From positions 1-64,000 of the forward strand of contig NZ_JABSSX010000001.1 of NCBI RefSeq assembly GCF_013280495.1: DNA of 64,000 nt, given 5' to 3'. A program made the translations under genes and the position numbers. This DNA is from Brevibacterium permense (GTDB lineage: Bacteria > Actinomycetota > Actinomycetes > Actinomycetales > Brevibacteriaceae). Numbering within the stretch: the stretch's first letter is position 1; each line of letters begins with the position of its first letter. The notes beneath the pieces were generated by a model. That model was not told the DNA's origin. It worked only from the letters and a program-made list of their open reading frames with translations, and did not search any database. Positions 1-8,315 of the stretch are shown one piece after another.

Positions 1-42
1 GACGAAGAACGCGTCGAGGTGGTCGAAAGGCACTGGTCGCAT
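1..42 (-). CDS. N-terminus of an unidentified protein (runs off the left edge)
   Basis: A minus-strand ATG at 42 opens a frame reading MRPVPFDHLDAFFV to the window edge. It is preceded at a good distance by AAGGAG, which is why it is taken as a genuine start. Only 14 residues are visible, so no family can be assigned. The 112 bases between it and the next gene hold no other convincing frame. Confidence 0.5.
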   Translation of the reverse strand, partial: MRPVPFDHLDAFFV

Positions 43-154
43 GATGGGCTCCTTCTCAAGTGCTGTCCCGACCCGACCGTGCTGGTCAGGCCGGGTGTTG
101 CACTAGAAGATAGAAACCGCCGCGTCAGAAATGTCCGTTAGTGACCTATGTTTC

Positions 155-1153
155 TCACTGCAAACCGAGATGCTGGCGGATGTCTCGCTCGAGTTGGTGA
201 CGATTCGTCGATTTCGTCACTCGGATAACTGTCCAACCGACGGCTCTCAGCGCGTTGACTCGATCGATGTCGGCGGCCCATTGGTCTTCGGAGGTCCGGT
301 GATGGTCTCCCTCGTATTCCAAAGCGAGCTTTTCCTGCGGATAGCCGAGGTCAGGATGCAGCGTGCGATCGATCGACGGACAGTACACAGCAGGATGGAC
401 TGCAGGTTCGGGAAGGTTCCGCGAAACAGCCCAGAGCCGGAGATCAGTCTCCATCGGCGAGTCGACGCCTTCTCTGATCAGTTCGAGGGCGGAAAGCAGC
501 TTCGATCTGGCTCTGAGATGTTTCGTGCCGGAGATGTGCGTGGCCAGGTCTTCCAGTGAGAACTGGGGCGGGCTCTTCCAATCGCCGATCGCAGCATCTC
601 CCATCTTCACCAACGATTCAACCGAACTGACGGCCGCGAATTGGCTGAAGACCTGCAACGGACTCTGAACTGGCAGGCCCAGGAAACCAGTTCGTCTGAG
701 CGTTCTCATCCGATGCAGCGTCACACCCTTTCTGCGAATGCGTTTGTTGATGTCCGACGTTGCCAGACGGAGAATATGTCGGTTGCTGGAACCTTGCAGC
801 GGCCACCCGAACAGACGCGCAGCAGTTTCACTGCATGCGACGATTCCCGAGTGCCTGTGTGCGAGGGCAAGCAGCAGTTGAGCTTCCTTGATCCAATCAT
901 CATCGGCCCATGTCGGAACCGGGAACTCAGTGGGGACCGTGGCGTCGAAGCGGATTCCCCACGCGGCTGCTGGAAAGTTGCGGCCGGAGCGAATGTCGTA
1001 GTCCGACGCCCCTCGTGCACGTGCCTCGGAAACCGAGACGATGGCTGGGTAATCGGCATAGTTCAGAGGATGTCTCATGCACAGATCGTTCACTTGCACT
1101 CTCGGCGCAGGAAGAGCTGCTGAGGCAGCTGTGGGCAACCGTTCTGCATCCAC
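155..1153 (-). CDS. DUF559-like (Vsr-type endonuclease fold) protein
   Basis: Up to 332 residues. The last ~100 residues carry the pattern of DUF559 proteins, which have a very-short-patch-repair-like endonuclease fold: LHPDLGYPQEKLALEYEGDH, then a D-x-x-R-x-N-A-L stretch and GWTVIRVTK. The acidic residues of the first stretch sit where the nuclease family places its metal ligands. The N-terminal half has the look of actinomycete proteins annotated as AbiEi-antitoxin-like, but I see no partner toxin gene nearby. The start is uncertain: GTG at 1153 is the longest, while ATG at 1078 (MRHPLNYAD) fits the usual N-terminus of the family better. Cellular role unknown; nuclease activity is inferred from the fold only. 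Confidence 0.7.
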   Translation of the reverse strand: MDAERLPTAASAALPAPRVQVNDLCMRHPLNYADYPAIVSVSEARARGASDYDIRSGRNFPAAAWGIRFDATVPTEFPVPTWADDDWIKEAQLLLALAHRHSGIVACSETAARLFGWPLQGSSNRHILRLATSDINKRIRRKGVTLHRMRTLRRTGFLGLPVQSPLQVFSQFAAVSSVESLVKMGDAAIGDWKSPPQFSLEDLATHISGTKHLRARSKLLSALELIREGVDSPMETDLRLWAVSRNLPEPAVHPAVYCPSIDRTLHPDLGYPQEKLALEYEGDHHRTSEDQWAADIDRVNALRAVGWTVIRVTKSTNRHQLERDIRQHLGLQ

Positions 1154-1349
1154 AGCCCGTATGCGCCTGAGTCAGGTCATTCGTCCACAACCGGTTGAGG
1201 GCGGAGCCGGGGTGACCTGAGGCGATGTCAGCGCGCCCAGGAGAAGCTTCGCGTGTCCCGGCGACGACTTGAATGAAACTCTGCACAGGAGTGGGTGTGC
1301 GAGTGGACTCAGCGAGGTGCGCAATCAGGGCGGCATAGGCTGTGCGCGA

Positions 1350-1470
1350 AATAGTGGTCACCATCGGACACTCGGGCCAAAACATTAGGTCACCATCGGA
1401 CATTTCTGGTGCCAGAAAGTATCCGATGGTGACCTAAATTCGAGGGCAGTGTCCGTTTGTGACCACTATT
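1350..1470. repeat. Nested inverted-repeat element, copy 1
   Basis: Two inverted-repeat pairs lie one inside the other. The outer pair (1350-1372 and 1448-1470) has the core GTGGTCACCATCGGACACT and two mismatches. The inner pair (about 1385-1409 and 1411-1437) has the core TTAGGTCACCATCGGA. All four arms are versions of one motif, arranged > > < <. A related element lies at 10396-10481. It occupies most of the 348-base gap between the flanking genes; nothing else was recognised in that gap. Confidence 0.85.
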
Positions 1471-1501
1471 CGGGGAAGTGGCCGCGGCCACCCCGCGTGA
1501 G

Positions 1502-3055
1502 TTACAGCTTCGCTCTGTGGGTGCGGATCGCCTCGGCGACGGCGATGGCATCGCCTTCCGGGGCGTCGGACTTCCGATCGGGACGTGCCGTGAAGAGGTA
1601 GATGAACCCGACGGCGAGTACGACGACCAGGCCGATGAGCACGATCCAGTCGGCGAAGAACGACCCGGAGTCACCGGGCAGCGACAACAGGATCATCGCG
1701 AAGATGCCGTAGGCCAGAGCTGCGATGTTGACGACGATGCCCCAACCGCCCAGTGACCATGGTCCAGCCGGCTTCCAACCCTTGACCCGCTGTCGCAGGG
1801 CGCCGAGGACGACCATCTGGAAGGCCAGATAGATGCCGAGGATCGCAAACGAGGTCACGGCCACGAGGATGCCGTCGTTGAACCAGATGAGCACGCTGAT
1901 GAGTGCGGGTGCAGTGCAGGCGACGATGAGGGCATTGCGAGGAACTTTCGTGCCATCGGTGACCTTCGACAGCCACCGGTGGGCGGGCATCATGCCGTCG
2001 CGGGCGAAGCTGAAGATCAACCTCGAAGCGGCGGCCTGGAGGCTGAGCACGCAGGAGATGAACGCGAGGATCGCCACCAGCAGGAAGATCTTCGCCCCGA
2101 CCGCGCCTAGACTGCCCTCGAGAATCGTGGGAATCGGATCCTCGACCTCTCCGGCGACGATCTCCTCGAGGTTCGGGGCTGCGAGCACGTAACCGCCGAA
2201 GGAGAACAGGGCCGAGATCGCCCCGACGAGAATCGTCATGAGCATCGCCTTCGGGATGCCGCGAGCGGGGTTCGAAACCTCCTCGGCGACGTCTCCGCAG
2301 GCCTCGAAGCCGTAGAAGAGGAACAGGCCCGCGACGGCGGCACCCATGAATACGGGCAGGTAGCTGCCGTCCCCGGCGGTGCCCATGGTGTCGAAGAAGA
2401 CGGAGAAGCTGTGTTTGCGTTCGAAGATGAGCAGGAAGAGCCCGAGCCCGATGACGCCGATGAGCTCGGCGAAGAGTCCGATGCGTGCGATCCGGGCCAG
2501 CCATTTGGTGCCGGAGAAGTTGATGCCCAGCGCCAGCACCAGCAGTGCGAGTGTGAGCACGAGGGTGGAGTTCCGGGTCAGCTCGAGCCCGAACAGGCTC
2601 GTGACGAATCCGGAGCCGAATTCCGCCACCGAGGTGATCGTGACGATGAGTGCGCAGATGTAGACCCACGCAGCCATCCACGCGTACCGCTTGCTCCACA
2701 ACCGGCGCGCCCATGGGTAGATTCCGCCAGCGATGGGGAACTGGGAGACGACCTCGCCGAAGACGAGGGCGACGAGCAGCTGACCGCAGGCGACGATGAC
2801 GATCCACCAGATCGACGGGGGACCGCCGGTGGACAGGGCCACCGCCATGAGCGAGTAGACCCCGACGAGTGGGGAGAGATAGGTGAAGCCGAGGGCGAAG
2901 TTCGCCCACGGACTCATCGATCGCTCGAATGAGTCGTTGTAGCCGAGGACGGCCAGGTGGTCGGAGTCGGAGAGGTGGTCCCCGGGGGTGCCGCGGCGGC
3001 CGGGAGATTTATCGGCGCCCGAGGGGTAGTGGGCGCTCGTGGGGTGATCGGACAT
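1502..3055 (-). CDS. APC superfamily amino acid permease
   Basis: 517 residues with about 12 hydrophobic segments. After a polar N-terminus of about 45 residues, the first segment reads ALGFTYLSPLVGVYSLMA. It is followed by FGEVVSQFPIAGGIYPWARR, the conserved TM2/TM3 region of APC amino acid/polyamine/choline permeases. The length matches the AAT/GABA-permease-like subgroup. It probably imports an amino acid or amine by cation symport in the cytoplasmic membrane; the substrate cannot be read from the sequence. The start at 3055 is supported by its position divergent from the CPBP gene, with a shared 200-base promoter region. The partial gene at the left edge lies on the same strand but is separated by the DUF559-like gene. 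Confidence 0.9.
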   Translation of the reverse strand: MSDHPTSAHYPSGADKSPGRRGTPGDHLSDSDHLAVLGYNDSFERSMSPWANFALGFTYLSPLVGVYSLMAVALSTGGPPSIWWIVIVACGQLLVALVFGEVVSQFPIAGGIYPWARRLWSKRYAWMAAWVYICALIVTITSVAEFGSGFVTSLFGLELTRNSTLVLTLALLVLALGINFSGTKWLARIARIGLFAELIGVIGLGLFLLIFERKHSFSVFFDTMGTAGDGSYLPVFMGAAVAGLFLFYGFEACGDVAEEVSNPARGIPKAMLMTILVGAISALFSFGGYVLAAPNLEEIVAGEVEDPIPTILEGSLGAVGAKIFLLVAILAFISCVLSLQAAASRLIFSFARDGMMPAHRWLSKVTDGTKVPRNALIVACTAPALISVLIWFNDGILVAVTSFAILGIYLAFQMVVLGALRQRVKGWKPAGPWSLGGWGIVVNIAALAYGIFAMILLSLPGDSGSFFADWIVLIGLVVVLAVGFIYLFTARPDRKSDAPEGDAIAVAEAIRTHRAKL

Positions 3056-3264
3056 GGTGATGTTCCTTCATTCGAATCGTCGTTGATTCTGTGCTGTTCG
3101 CATCGTATCTCCGATTCTCACCTGCGGAAGCATTCTCGTCCGCGCGGCTGATCGCGATTTCATCCTCGCGGCGGAGGTGCCGAACGACGGCGAGTCATAG
3201 CGTGGAATCACAGGCACGGACCACTGCCGAACCGGTGGGCACAGTGCAGGAACGAGGAGGAATC

Positions 3265-4422
3265 GTGAACACGCAGACGCACAGTCAATCCGGATTCGCC
3301 GAAGCGACCGGACCGGCCGAGCCATCACCTCAGTCCGCCATCCAGCCCCACCCGCACGGAACGACGGATTCCATGCCCGGTCCGGCCGCCTCGGCGATGG
3401 ATGGATCACACACCCCCACCGAGGATGTCGACGCGAAAGGGAGACCGCTCGCCGTCGTACCCGCCCGGGTCCCGTGGCTTGAGATCGGCATCTTCGCCGT
3501 CACCGCATTCGGGCTCGCTTGGCTGGCCTGCCTGCCGCTGTGGTCCTCCGAAAAGGGGATCGGCGATCCCGTCCTGCTTCTGGCCTGCGGCAGCGCCATG
3601 ATGTTCACTCCGCTTATCGCGAGCATCATAGCCTCCATCGTCCAGGGCCGCCGTGCCCGTGCCAGGGGAGAGGGCCTGACCAGTGCACCCCGCTACTTCG
3701 GCTTCTGGCCGCTGCGCCCCTTCGGGCGGGTCATCTGGATGACGGTGGCCGCCTTCTTCGGAATCATGGTGCTCGTCGTCTGCGGATACCTCCTCAGCGC
3801 GGCCTTCGGCTGGCTGAGCCTCGACCTCACCGGGCTGTCCGGGTTCAAGGCGCAAGCGGCCACACTGCCTGGCATGGAATCGGTGCCGACGGCCGCCGCC
3901 CTCGCCGTCTATCTGGGCCTGATGCTCGTCAGTTCGTTGACCAAAATCTTCGTCACCATCGGTGAGGAGTTCGGCTGGCGCGGGTGGCTGCTCACCAGCC
4001 TGCGCCCCTTGGGAACCTGGCCGGCGCTGCTGATCATCGGCGTCGTCTGGGGTCTGTGGCACGCGCCGCTCATTCTGCTCGGCTACAACTTCGACCGCCC
4101 CGACATCACCGGCATGGGCTTCATGGTCGCCGGGTGCATCGCAGTCGGCATCCTCTTCGGCTGGCTGCGCCTGCGCACGGCTTCGGTCTGGCCAGCGGTC
4201 TTCGCGCACGCCGCACTCAACGGATGCGGGACTATGCTTCTCGGGTTGTTCGTCGACGCCGGGGCACAGACGCCGGACCCTGCCCTCGTCGCTTTCCTCG
4301 GGGTGGCCGGATGGATTGTCTCCGCCGTTGTCATCGTTGTCCTCGTCCTCACCGGCCAGTTCCGCAAGCAGCCGGAATTGGGCATCAAGAAGCCGAAGGT
4401 CGGCACCGAGGCCGGCCTCTGA
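3265..4422 (+). CDS. CPBP family intramembrane glutamic endopeptidase
   Basis: 385 residues from a GTG at 3265, chosen because GAGGAGG lies seven bases upstream; longer in-frame starts have no such site. After a polar, Pro-rich N-terminus of about 70 residues there are about 8 membrane segments. The CPBP (CAAX protease/bacteriocin-processing) signature is complete: EEFGWRGW (EExxxR), GLWHAPLI (second motif with the active His) and FAHAALNG (HxxxN). These proteases cleave within membranes; substrates in actinomycetes are mostly unknown, though some family members give bacteriocin immunity. It stands alone, divergent from the permease. Confidence 0.9.
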   Translation: MNTQTHSQSGFAEATGPAEPSPQSAIQPHPHGTTDSMPGPAASAMDGSHTPTEDVDAKGRPLAVVPARVPWLEIGIFAVTAFGLAWLACLPLWSSEKGIGDPVLLLACGSAMMFTPLIASIIASIVQGRRARARGEGLTSAPRYFGFWPLRPFGRVIWMTVAAFFGIMVLVVCGYLLSAAFGWLSLDLTGLSGFKAQAATLPGMESVPTAAALAVYLGLMLVSSLTKIFVTIGEEFGWRGWLLTSLRPLGTWPALLIIGVVWGLWHAPLILLGYNFDRPDITGMGFMVAGCIAVGILFGWLRLRTASVWPAVFAHAALNGCGTMLLGLFVDAGAQTPDPALVAFLGVAGWIVSAVVIVVLVLTGQFRKQPELGIKKPKVGTEAGL

Positions 4423-4481
4423 AATTGAGGCTCGACCCCGGTGTCCATTAGGCTCAAAATCCCCAACCTCTTAGGAGCACT

Positions 4482-4970
4482 ATGCTTTTCGGACCATCGC
4501 TGCTGCAGACTGCAGGACGCATGCTCACCGCACCGATCTTCATCACCGGCGGACTCTCTGCCGTGAAGGATCCGGCAGGAAAGGCGGCGATGGCCGAGTC
4601 GACGCTCGACACAATGCGCGAATACGTGCCGGGTCTGCCCGATGACAACGAACTGCTCGTGCGCATCAACGGCGGTGTGCAGATCCTCGCCGGCGCCACC
4701 CTGGTCTTCGGCATCAAGCCGCGGCTGTCCGCGCTGACACTCGCCGGATCCCTCATCCCGACCACTCTCGCCGGACACTCCTTCTGGGAGATGGAAGGCG
4801 GAGAGGCGAAGGCCCATCAGACGCAGTTCTCGAAGAACCTTGCCGCTCTCGGCGGTCTGATGCTCATCGCCGGATCCGGTGACAACAGCAAGGCGATCGA
4901 GGAGGCAGCGAACAAGGCCGCCAAGAAAGCTGCGAAGAAGGCCGAGAAGGCCGCGCTCAAGCAGGCCTGA
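4482..4970 (+). CDS. DoxX family membrane protein
   Basis: 162 residues with four predicted membrane segments and the typical DoxX opening LLQTAGRMLTAPIFITGGLS. The tail after residue 140 is a Lys/Ala-rich helix built on AAKKA repeats and is probably cytoplasmic. ATG at 4482 follows TTAGGAGCACT, a good ribosome binding site. DoxX proteins are small membrane redox-associated proteins; in mycobacteria one forms a complex with superoxide dismutase and a thiol oxidoreductase, but no such partner is adjacent here. Function is inferred at family level only. Confidence 0.88.
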   Translation: MLFGPSLLQTAGRMLTAPIFITGGLSAVKDPAGKAAMAESTLDTMREYVPGLPDDNELLVRINGGVQILAGATLVFGIKPRLSALTLAGSLIPTTLAGHSFWEMEGGEAKAHQTQFSKNLAALGGLMLIAGSGDNSKAIEEAANKAAKKAAKKAEKAALKQA

Positions 4971-5018
4971 GACCCTGCACCGTCTCGGGATGCCCCTGGA
5001 AATCGGCGCAGAAGCGCC

Positions 5019-5024
5019 TATGCT
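5019..5024 (+). promoter_or_regulatory. -10 box of a leaderless promoter for nicotinamidase
   Basis: TATGCT ends six bases before the ATG at 5031 and there is no Shine-Dalgarno sequence between them. A weak -35 (TGGAAA, 4997-5002) lies 16 bases upstream. Transcription would start at or next to the A of the start codon, as is common in actinomycetes. Confidence 0.5.
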
Positions 5025-5030
5025 CGAAGC

Positions 5031-5597
5031 ATGGTCAAGGCACTCCTCATCGTCGATGTCCAGAATGACTTCACCGAAGGCGGCGCGCTCGGTGTGACCG
5101 GCGGCGATCATGTCGCCGAAGGCATCACGCGCCACCTCGCCGCGCGCTCCGGCGACTACGACGCGATCATCGCCTCCCGCGACTGGCACGATGCCGACAG
5201 CGACAACGGCGGTCACTTCAGTGACACCCCGGACTTCGTCGACAGTTGGCCCGTCCACTGCGTCGCCGGCACGACCGGTGCCGAATTCGACCCGCTGCTC
5301 GACACCGCTCCCATCACTCACGAGGTCCGCAAAGGCCAGGGCCGACCCGACTATTCGGCCTTCCAGGGAATCACGGAAACGGGGAGCCGCCTCGGCGAGC
5401 TTCTGAACGATCTCACCATCACCGAGGTGGACGTCGTCGGCATCGCGACCGACCACTGCGTGCGCGCCTCCGCGCTTGACGCACTGACCGCGGGAGTGGC
5501 CGTCCGCGTGCTCACCGACCTCGTCGCAGGCGTCGGGGAGGACACGAGCGCGGCGGCCCTGACAGAGGTGGAACAAGCGGGCGCCACCCTGGCCTGA
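5031..5597 (+). CDS. pncA: Nicotinamidase / isochorismatase-like cysteine hydrolase
   Basis: 188 residues, the usual length for PncA. The catalytic triad of the family is visible: Asp in LLIVDVQNDF (about residue 9), Lys in VRKGQGRPDYSAF (about residue 97) and Cys in GIATDHCVRASALDA (about residue 142). The metal-binding segment SRDWHDADSDNGGHF is also present (Asp, two His). It would hydrolyse nicotinamide to nicotinate and ammonia for NAD salvage in the cytosol, and enzymes of this type also activate pyrazinamide. It is followed by a 170-base gap and is monocistronic. Confidence 0.92.
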   Translation: MVKALLIVDVQNDFTEGGALGVTGGDHVAEGITRHLAARSGDYDAIIASRDWHDADSDNGGHFSDTPDFVDSWPVHCVAGTTGAEFDPLLDTAPITHEVRKGQGRPDYSAFQGITETGSRLGELLNDLTITEVDVVGIATDHCVRASALDALTAGVAVRVLTDLVAGVGEDTSAAALTEVEQAGATLA

Positions 5598-5621
5598 GTC
5601 GCTGACCAACCGCCGCTGACG

Positions 5622-5659
5622 CCCCACTGACCCCTCCACCCCCACTGACCCCTCCACCC
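5622..5659 (+). repeat. Two-unit 18-bp tandem repeat
   Basis: The unit CCACTGACCCCTCCACCC occurs twice head to tail between the nicotinamidase stop and the MMPL gene. The following 100 bases are AT-rich for this genome (GAAAAATTTCTCC and CCCATAGATTGATGG) and probably hold the MMPL promoter. Confidence 0.6.
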
Positions 5660-5768
5660 TCAGAAGAAACATCGTCCCAGGTCAGAAAAATTTCTCCATC
5701 GAAAGTTGCAGATGGAGTCTGAACTCTTTTGCGATGTTTTCCAGCCCATAGATTGATGGACTGGAGTC

Positions 5769-8138
5769 ATGAACTCACCACTGGCGAAAACCGCACACAC
5801 GCTGACATCGAAGCGCGGTTCGTGGCTCGTCCTCGTCGGGATCGTCGTCCTCGTCGCTCTGCTCTTCGGACTCCTGTCCGGGGCAGGGGAGGACCGGCCC
5901 AACGAAACCGCTCCGGCCGACTCCGAATCGACTCAGGCACAGAAGATCCTCGACAAGTTCCCCGAGGCGGACAAGCAGTCCGTCATGGTCGTGGCCTCGC
6001 ACGAGGACGGATCCGAACTCTCCGCCGACGACCAGGCGCAGCTGAAGAAGCTCGGCACCTCGATCGGCGATTCAGTCGGCGACGAATCCTCCGAGACCGT
6101 GACAGGACCGATCCTCAGCGACGACAAACAGGCCGCGCTGCTCATGGTGCCGATCACGGTAGGCCTGACGAACTCCGACACAGCCGAAACCGTCGACGAC
6201 CTGCGCACCGCCATCGCCGATCACCGAACCGCGCAGTCGCTCACTGATGATGGCATGTCCGTGCTGGTCACCGGCGGTCCCGCGATCGGCGCCGACATCG
6301 CCTCGGCGTTCAACGGTGCGGACTTTACCCTGCTCATCGTCACCATCGTCATCGTCGCCCTGCTGCTCATCATCACCTACCGCTCGCCGATCCTGTGGCT
6401 GCTGCCGCTCATCGTCATCGGCACAGCCGACGGGCTCGCCTCGACCGTGACTGCGGCCGTCGGCGACTGGCTCGACCTGCAGTTCGATGCGGGCATCATC
6501 AGCGTCCTCGTCTTCGGCGCCGGCGCGAACTACGCCCTGCTCTTCATCTCCCGCTACCGCGAGGAGCTGCGCCGGATCGCCGACCACCGCACTGCGCTCG
6601 CCGAAGCCTGGACGCACACCGCGTCGACGATCCTCGCCTCGAACCTCACCGTCGTGCTGTCCCTGCTCAGCCTCGTCTTCGCGATCATCCCCGGCACCCG
6701 CGGCCTGGGCATCACCGCGGCCGTCGGCCTGCTCATCTCCGCAGCCGCCGTCCTCTTCGCGCTGCCGCCCGTACTTGCGATCTGCGGCAAGAAGATGTTC
6801 TGGCCGTTCATCCCGAAGGTCGAAGAGTTCACGGATGAAGAGATGACTCCCGCCGAGGCGGCCCCGCACTCAGCGCGGGAGCTCGGTGACCGCGCGGCCG
6901 GAATCAAGGACCGGGCCACCTCAGCCAAGCCCTCGATCTGGCGGACCATCGCCACTCGCGTGGTCCGGAAACCCGGCCTCCACCTCGGTGCCGGAATCGT
7001 CATCCTCGGTGTCATGGCCACCGGCTTCATCGGGTCCTCGATCGGTCTCGACCAGACCGAGAAGTTCCGGGTCCAGTCCGAATCGGCGAAGGGACTCGAC
7101 GTCCTCGCCGATCATTTCCCGCCCGGCGAATCCCAGCCGATCTGGATCGTCGCCGATACCGACCATGCGGATGACGTCGTCGATACGGTCAGCGACATGG
7201 ACGGCGTCGTGCGCGCCTCGGCGATCGAGGACACGACAATCGACGGCACCTCGGTCACGAAGATCATGGTCACAGGCGAGTACGAACCCGACAGCGCGAA
7301 GGGACTCGACCTCGTCGAGGACATCCGCAGCGATGTCCACGCCATTGAAGGAGCCGACGCTCAGGTGGGAGGGGCCGCGGCTACGGAGCTCGACGCTCGC
7401 GCCGGCAACCAGACGGACTTCTTCACGATCGTCCCGATGGTCCTGGCGATCAGCTTCATCATCCTGCTCGGCATCCTCCGGGCGCCGATCGCGGCGTTCA
7501 CTCTGCTGCTCGTCAACGTGGTGTCCTCGGCAGCGGCGATCGGTCTCGGAGCATTCCTGTCACGGACGATCTTCGGCCAGTCCGCCCTCGATGCGCAGGT
7601 GCCGATCCTGGCGTTCCTCTTCCTCGTGGCACTCGGCATCGACTACTCGATCTTCCTCGCTCACCGGGCGAAGAAGGAGTCCGTCTTCCACGGCGGACGT
7701 CAGGGCATGGTCGAAGCCGTCGCGCACACCGGTGGAGTCATCACGAGTGCCGGCATCGTCCTGGCCGGAGTGTTCGCTGCGCTGGGCATGCTGCCGCTCA
7801 TGGTGCTCGGCCAGCTCGGTCTCATCGTCGGAGTCGGCGTGCTCGTCGATACGATCATCGTCCGCACCGTCATCGTGCCCTCGATCTTCGGACTCGTGGG
7901 CGACAAGATGTGGTGGCCCAACAAGGCGATCACGCACTTCCACGAGCGTGCGGCATCCGGTGCGGCTGGTGGATCGGCAAACGCGGGCAACGGTACTGCC
8001 GTAGGGTCGGCCGAGGCCGCCGGATCGGATGCGGCCGCCGGATCGGATGCGGCCGGAGACGGCGAGCACTCCACTCACCTGCTCGCCGAAAGCAAGTTCG
8101 CGGACACAGGTTCCGGTGCTCACCACGGCAAGCACTGA
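5769..8138 (+). CDS. MMPL family RND transporter
   Basis: 789 residues. Topology is that of MMPL/actinorhodin-type RND exporters: TM1 at about residues 20-40, an extracytoplasmic domain, a block of five membrane segments starting about residue 185, then the pattern repeated after residue 400 (TM7, loop, five segments ending about 730). The conserved second-block stretch FLFLVALGIDYSIFLAHRA contains the GxDY of the proton relay. Likely exports lipids or hydrophobic drugs using the proton gradient. The C-terminal ~55 residues are Gly/Ala/Ser-rich with GSDAAAGSDA repeats. GGAG lies five bases before the ATG. A strong terminator follows, so it is not cotranscribed with the downstream kinase. Confidence 0.92.
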   Translation: MNSPLAKTAHTLTSKRGSWLVLVGIVVLVALLFGLLSGAGEDRPNETAPADSESTQAQKILDKFPEADKQSVMVVASHEDGSELSADDQAQLKKLGTSIGDSVGDESSETVTGPILSDDKQAALLMVPITVGLTNSDTAETVDDLRTAIADHRTAQSLTDDGMSVLVTGGPAIGADIASAFNGADFTLLIVTIVIVALLLIITYRSPILWLLPLIVIGTADGLASTVTAAVGDWLDLQFDAGIISVLVFGAGANYALLFISRYREELRRIADHRTALAEAWTHTASTILASNLTVVLSLLSLVFAIIPGTRGLGITAAVGLLISAAAVLFALPPVLAICGKKMFWPFIPKVEEFTDEEMTPAEAAPHSARELGDRAAGIKDRATSAKPSIWRTIATRVVRKPGLHLGAGIVILGVMATGFIGSSIGLDQTEKFRVQSESAKGLDVLADHFPPGESQPIWIVADTDHADDVVDTVSDMDGVVRASAIEDTTIDGTSVTKIMVTGEYEPDSAKGLDLVEDIRSDVHAIEGADAQVGGAAATELDARAGNQTDFFTIVPMVLAISFIILLGILRAPIAAFTLLLVNVVSSAAAIGLGAFLSRTIFGQSALDAQVPILAFLFLVALGIDYSIFLAHRAKKESVFHGGRQGMVEAVAHTGGVITSAGIVLAGVFAALGMLPLMVLGQLGLIVGVGVLVDTIIVRTVIVPSIFGLVGDKMWWPNKAITHFHERAASGAAGGSANAGNGTAVGSAEAAGSDAAAGSDAAGDGEHSTHLLAESKFADTGSGAHHGKH

Positions 8139-8202
8139 GCTGAACCGCCCGGCGCGAGCCGAGTAGGCACACGTCAGCAGACCGCCGGTCAGAGTGAGGC
8201 GG

Positions 8203-8242
8203 GCGGGCCCGGGCGACGACGCAGATCGTCGCCCGGGCCCGC
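8203..8242 (+). terminator. Rho-independent-type terminator of the MMPL gene
   Basis: A perfect 17-bp GC stem (GCGGGCCCGGGCGACGA, 8203-8219, and its complement at 8226-8242) encloses a six-base loop and is followed by a short T-containing tail (CGGTTTC). Confidence 0.8.
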
Positions 8243-8315
8243 TCGGTTTCCGCACCGGACGGTGCAGATGTCATACCACCGGGGTTCCGGATGTGATTGA
8301 GTTGGCAGGGAGATC

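Noticed and set aside
155-1153. AbiE-type toxin-antitoxin pair
   Set aside because: The N-terminal region is only vaguely AbiEi-like and no AbiEii nucleotidyltransferase gene is adjacent.
1350-1470. Intact insertion sequence
   Set aside because: There is no room for a transposase between the inverted arms and no transposase gene nearby.
4083-5672. 529-codon minus-strand frame
   Set aside because: Antisense to DoxX and nicotinamidase, whose motifs are complete on the plus strand; the antisense product resembles no protein.
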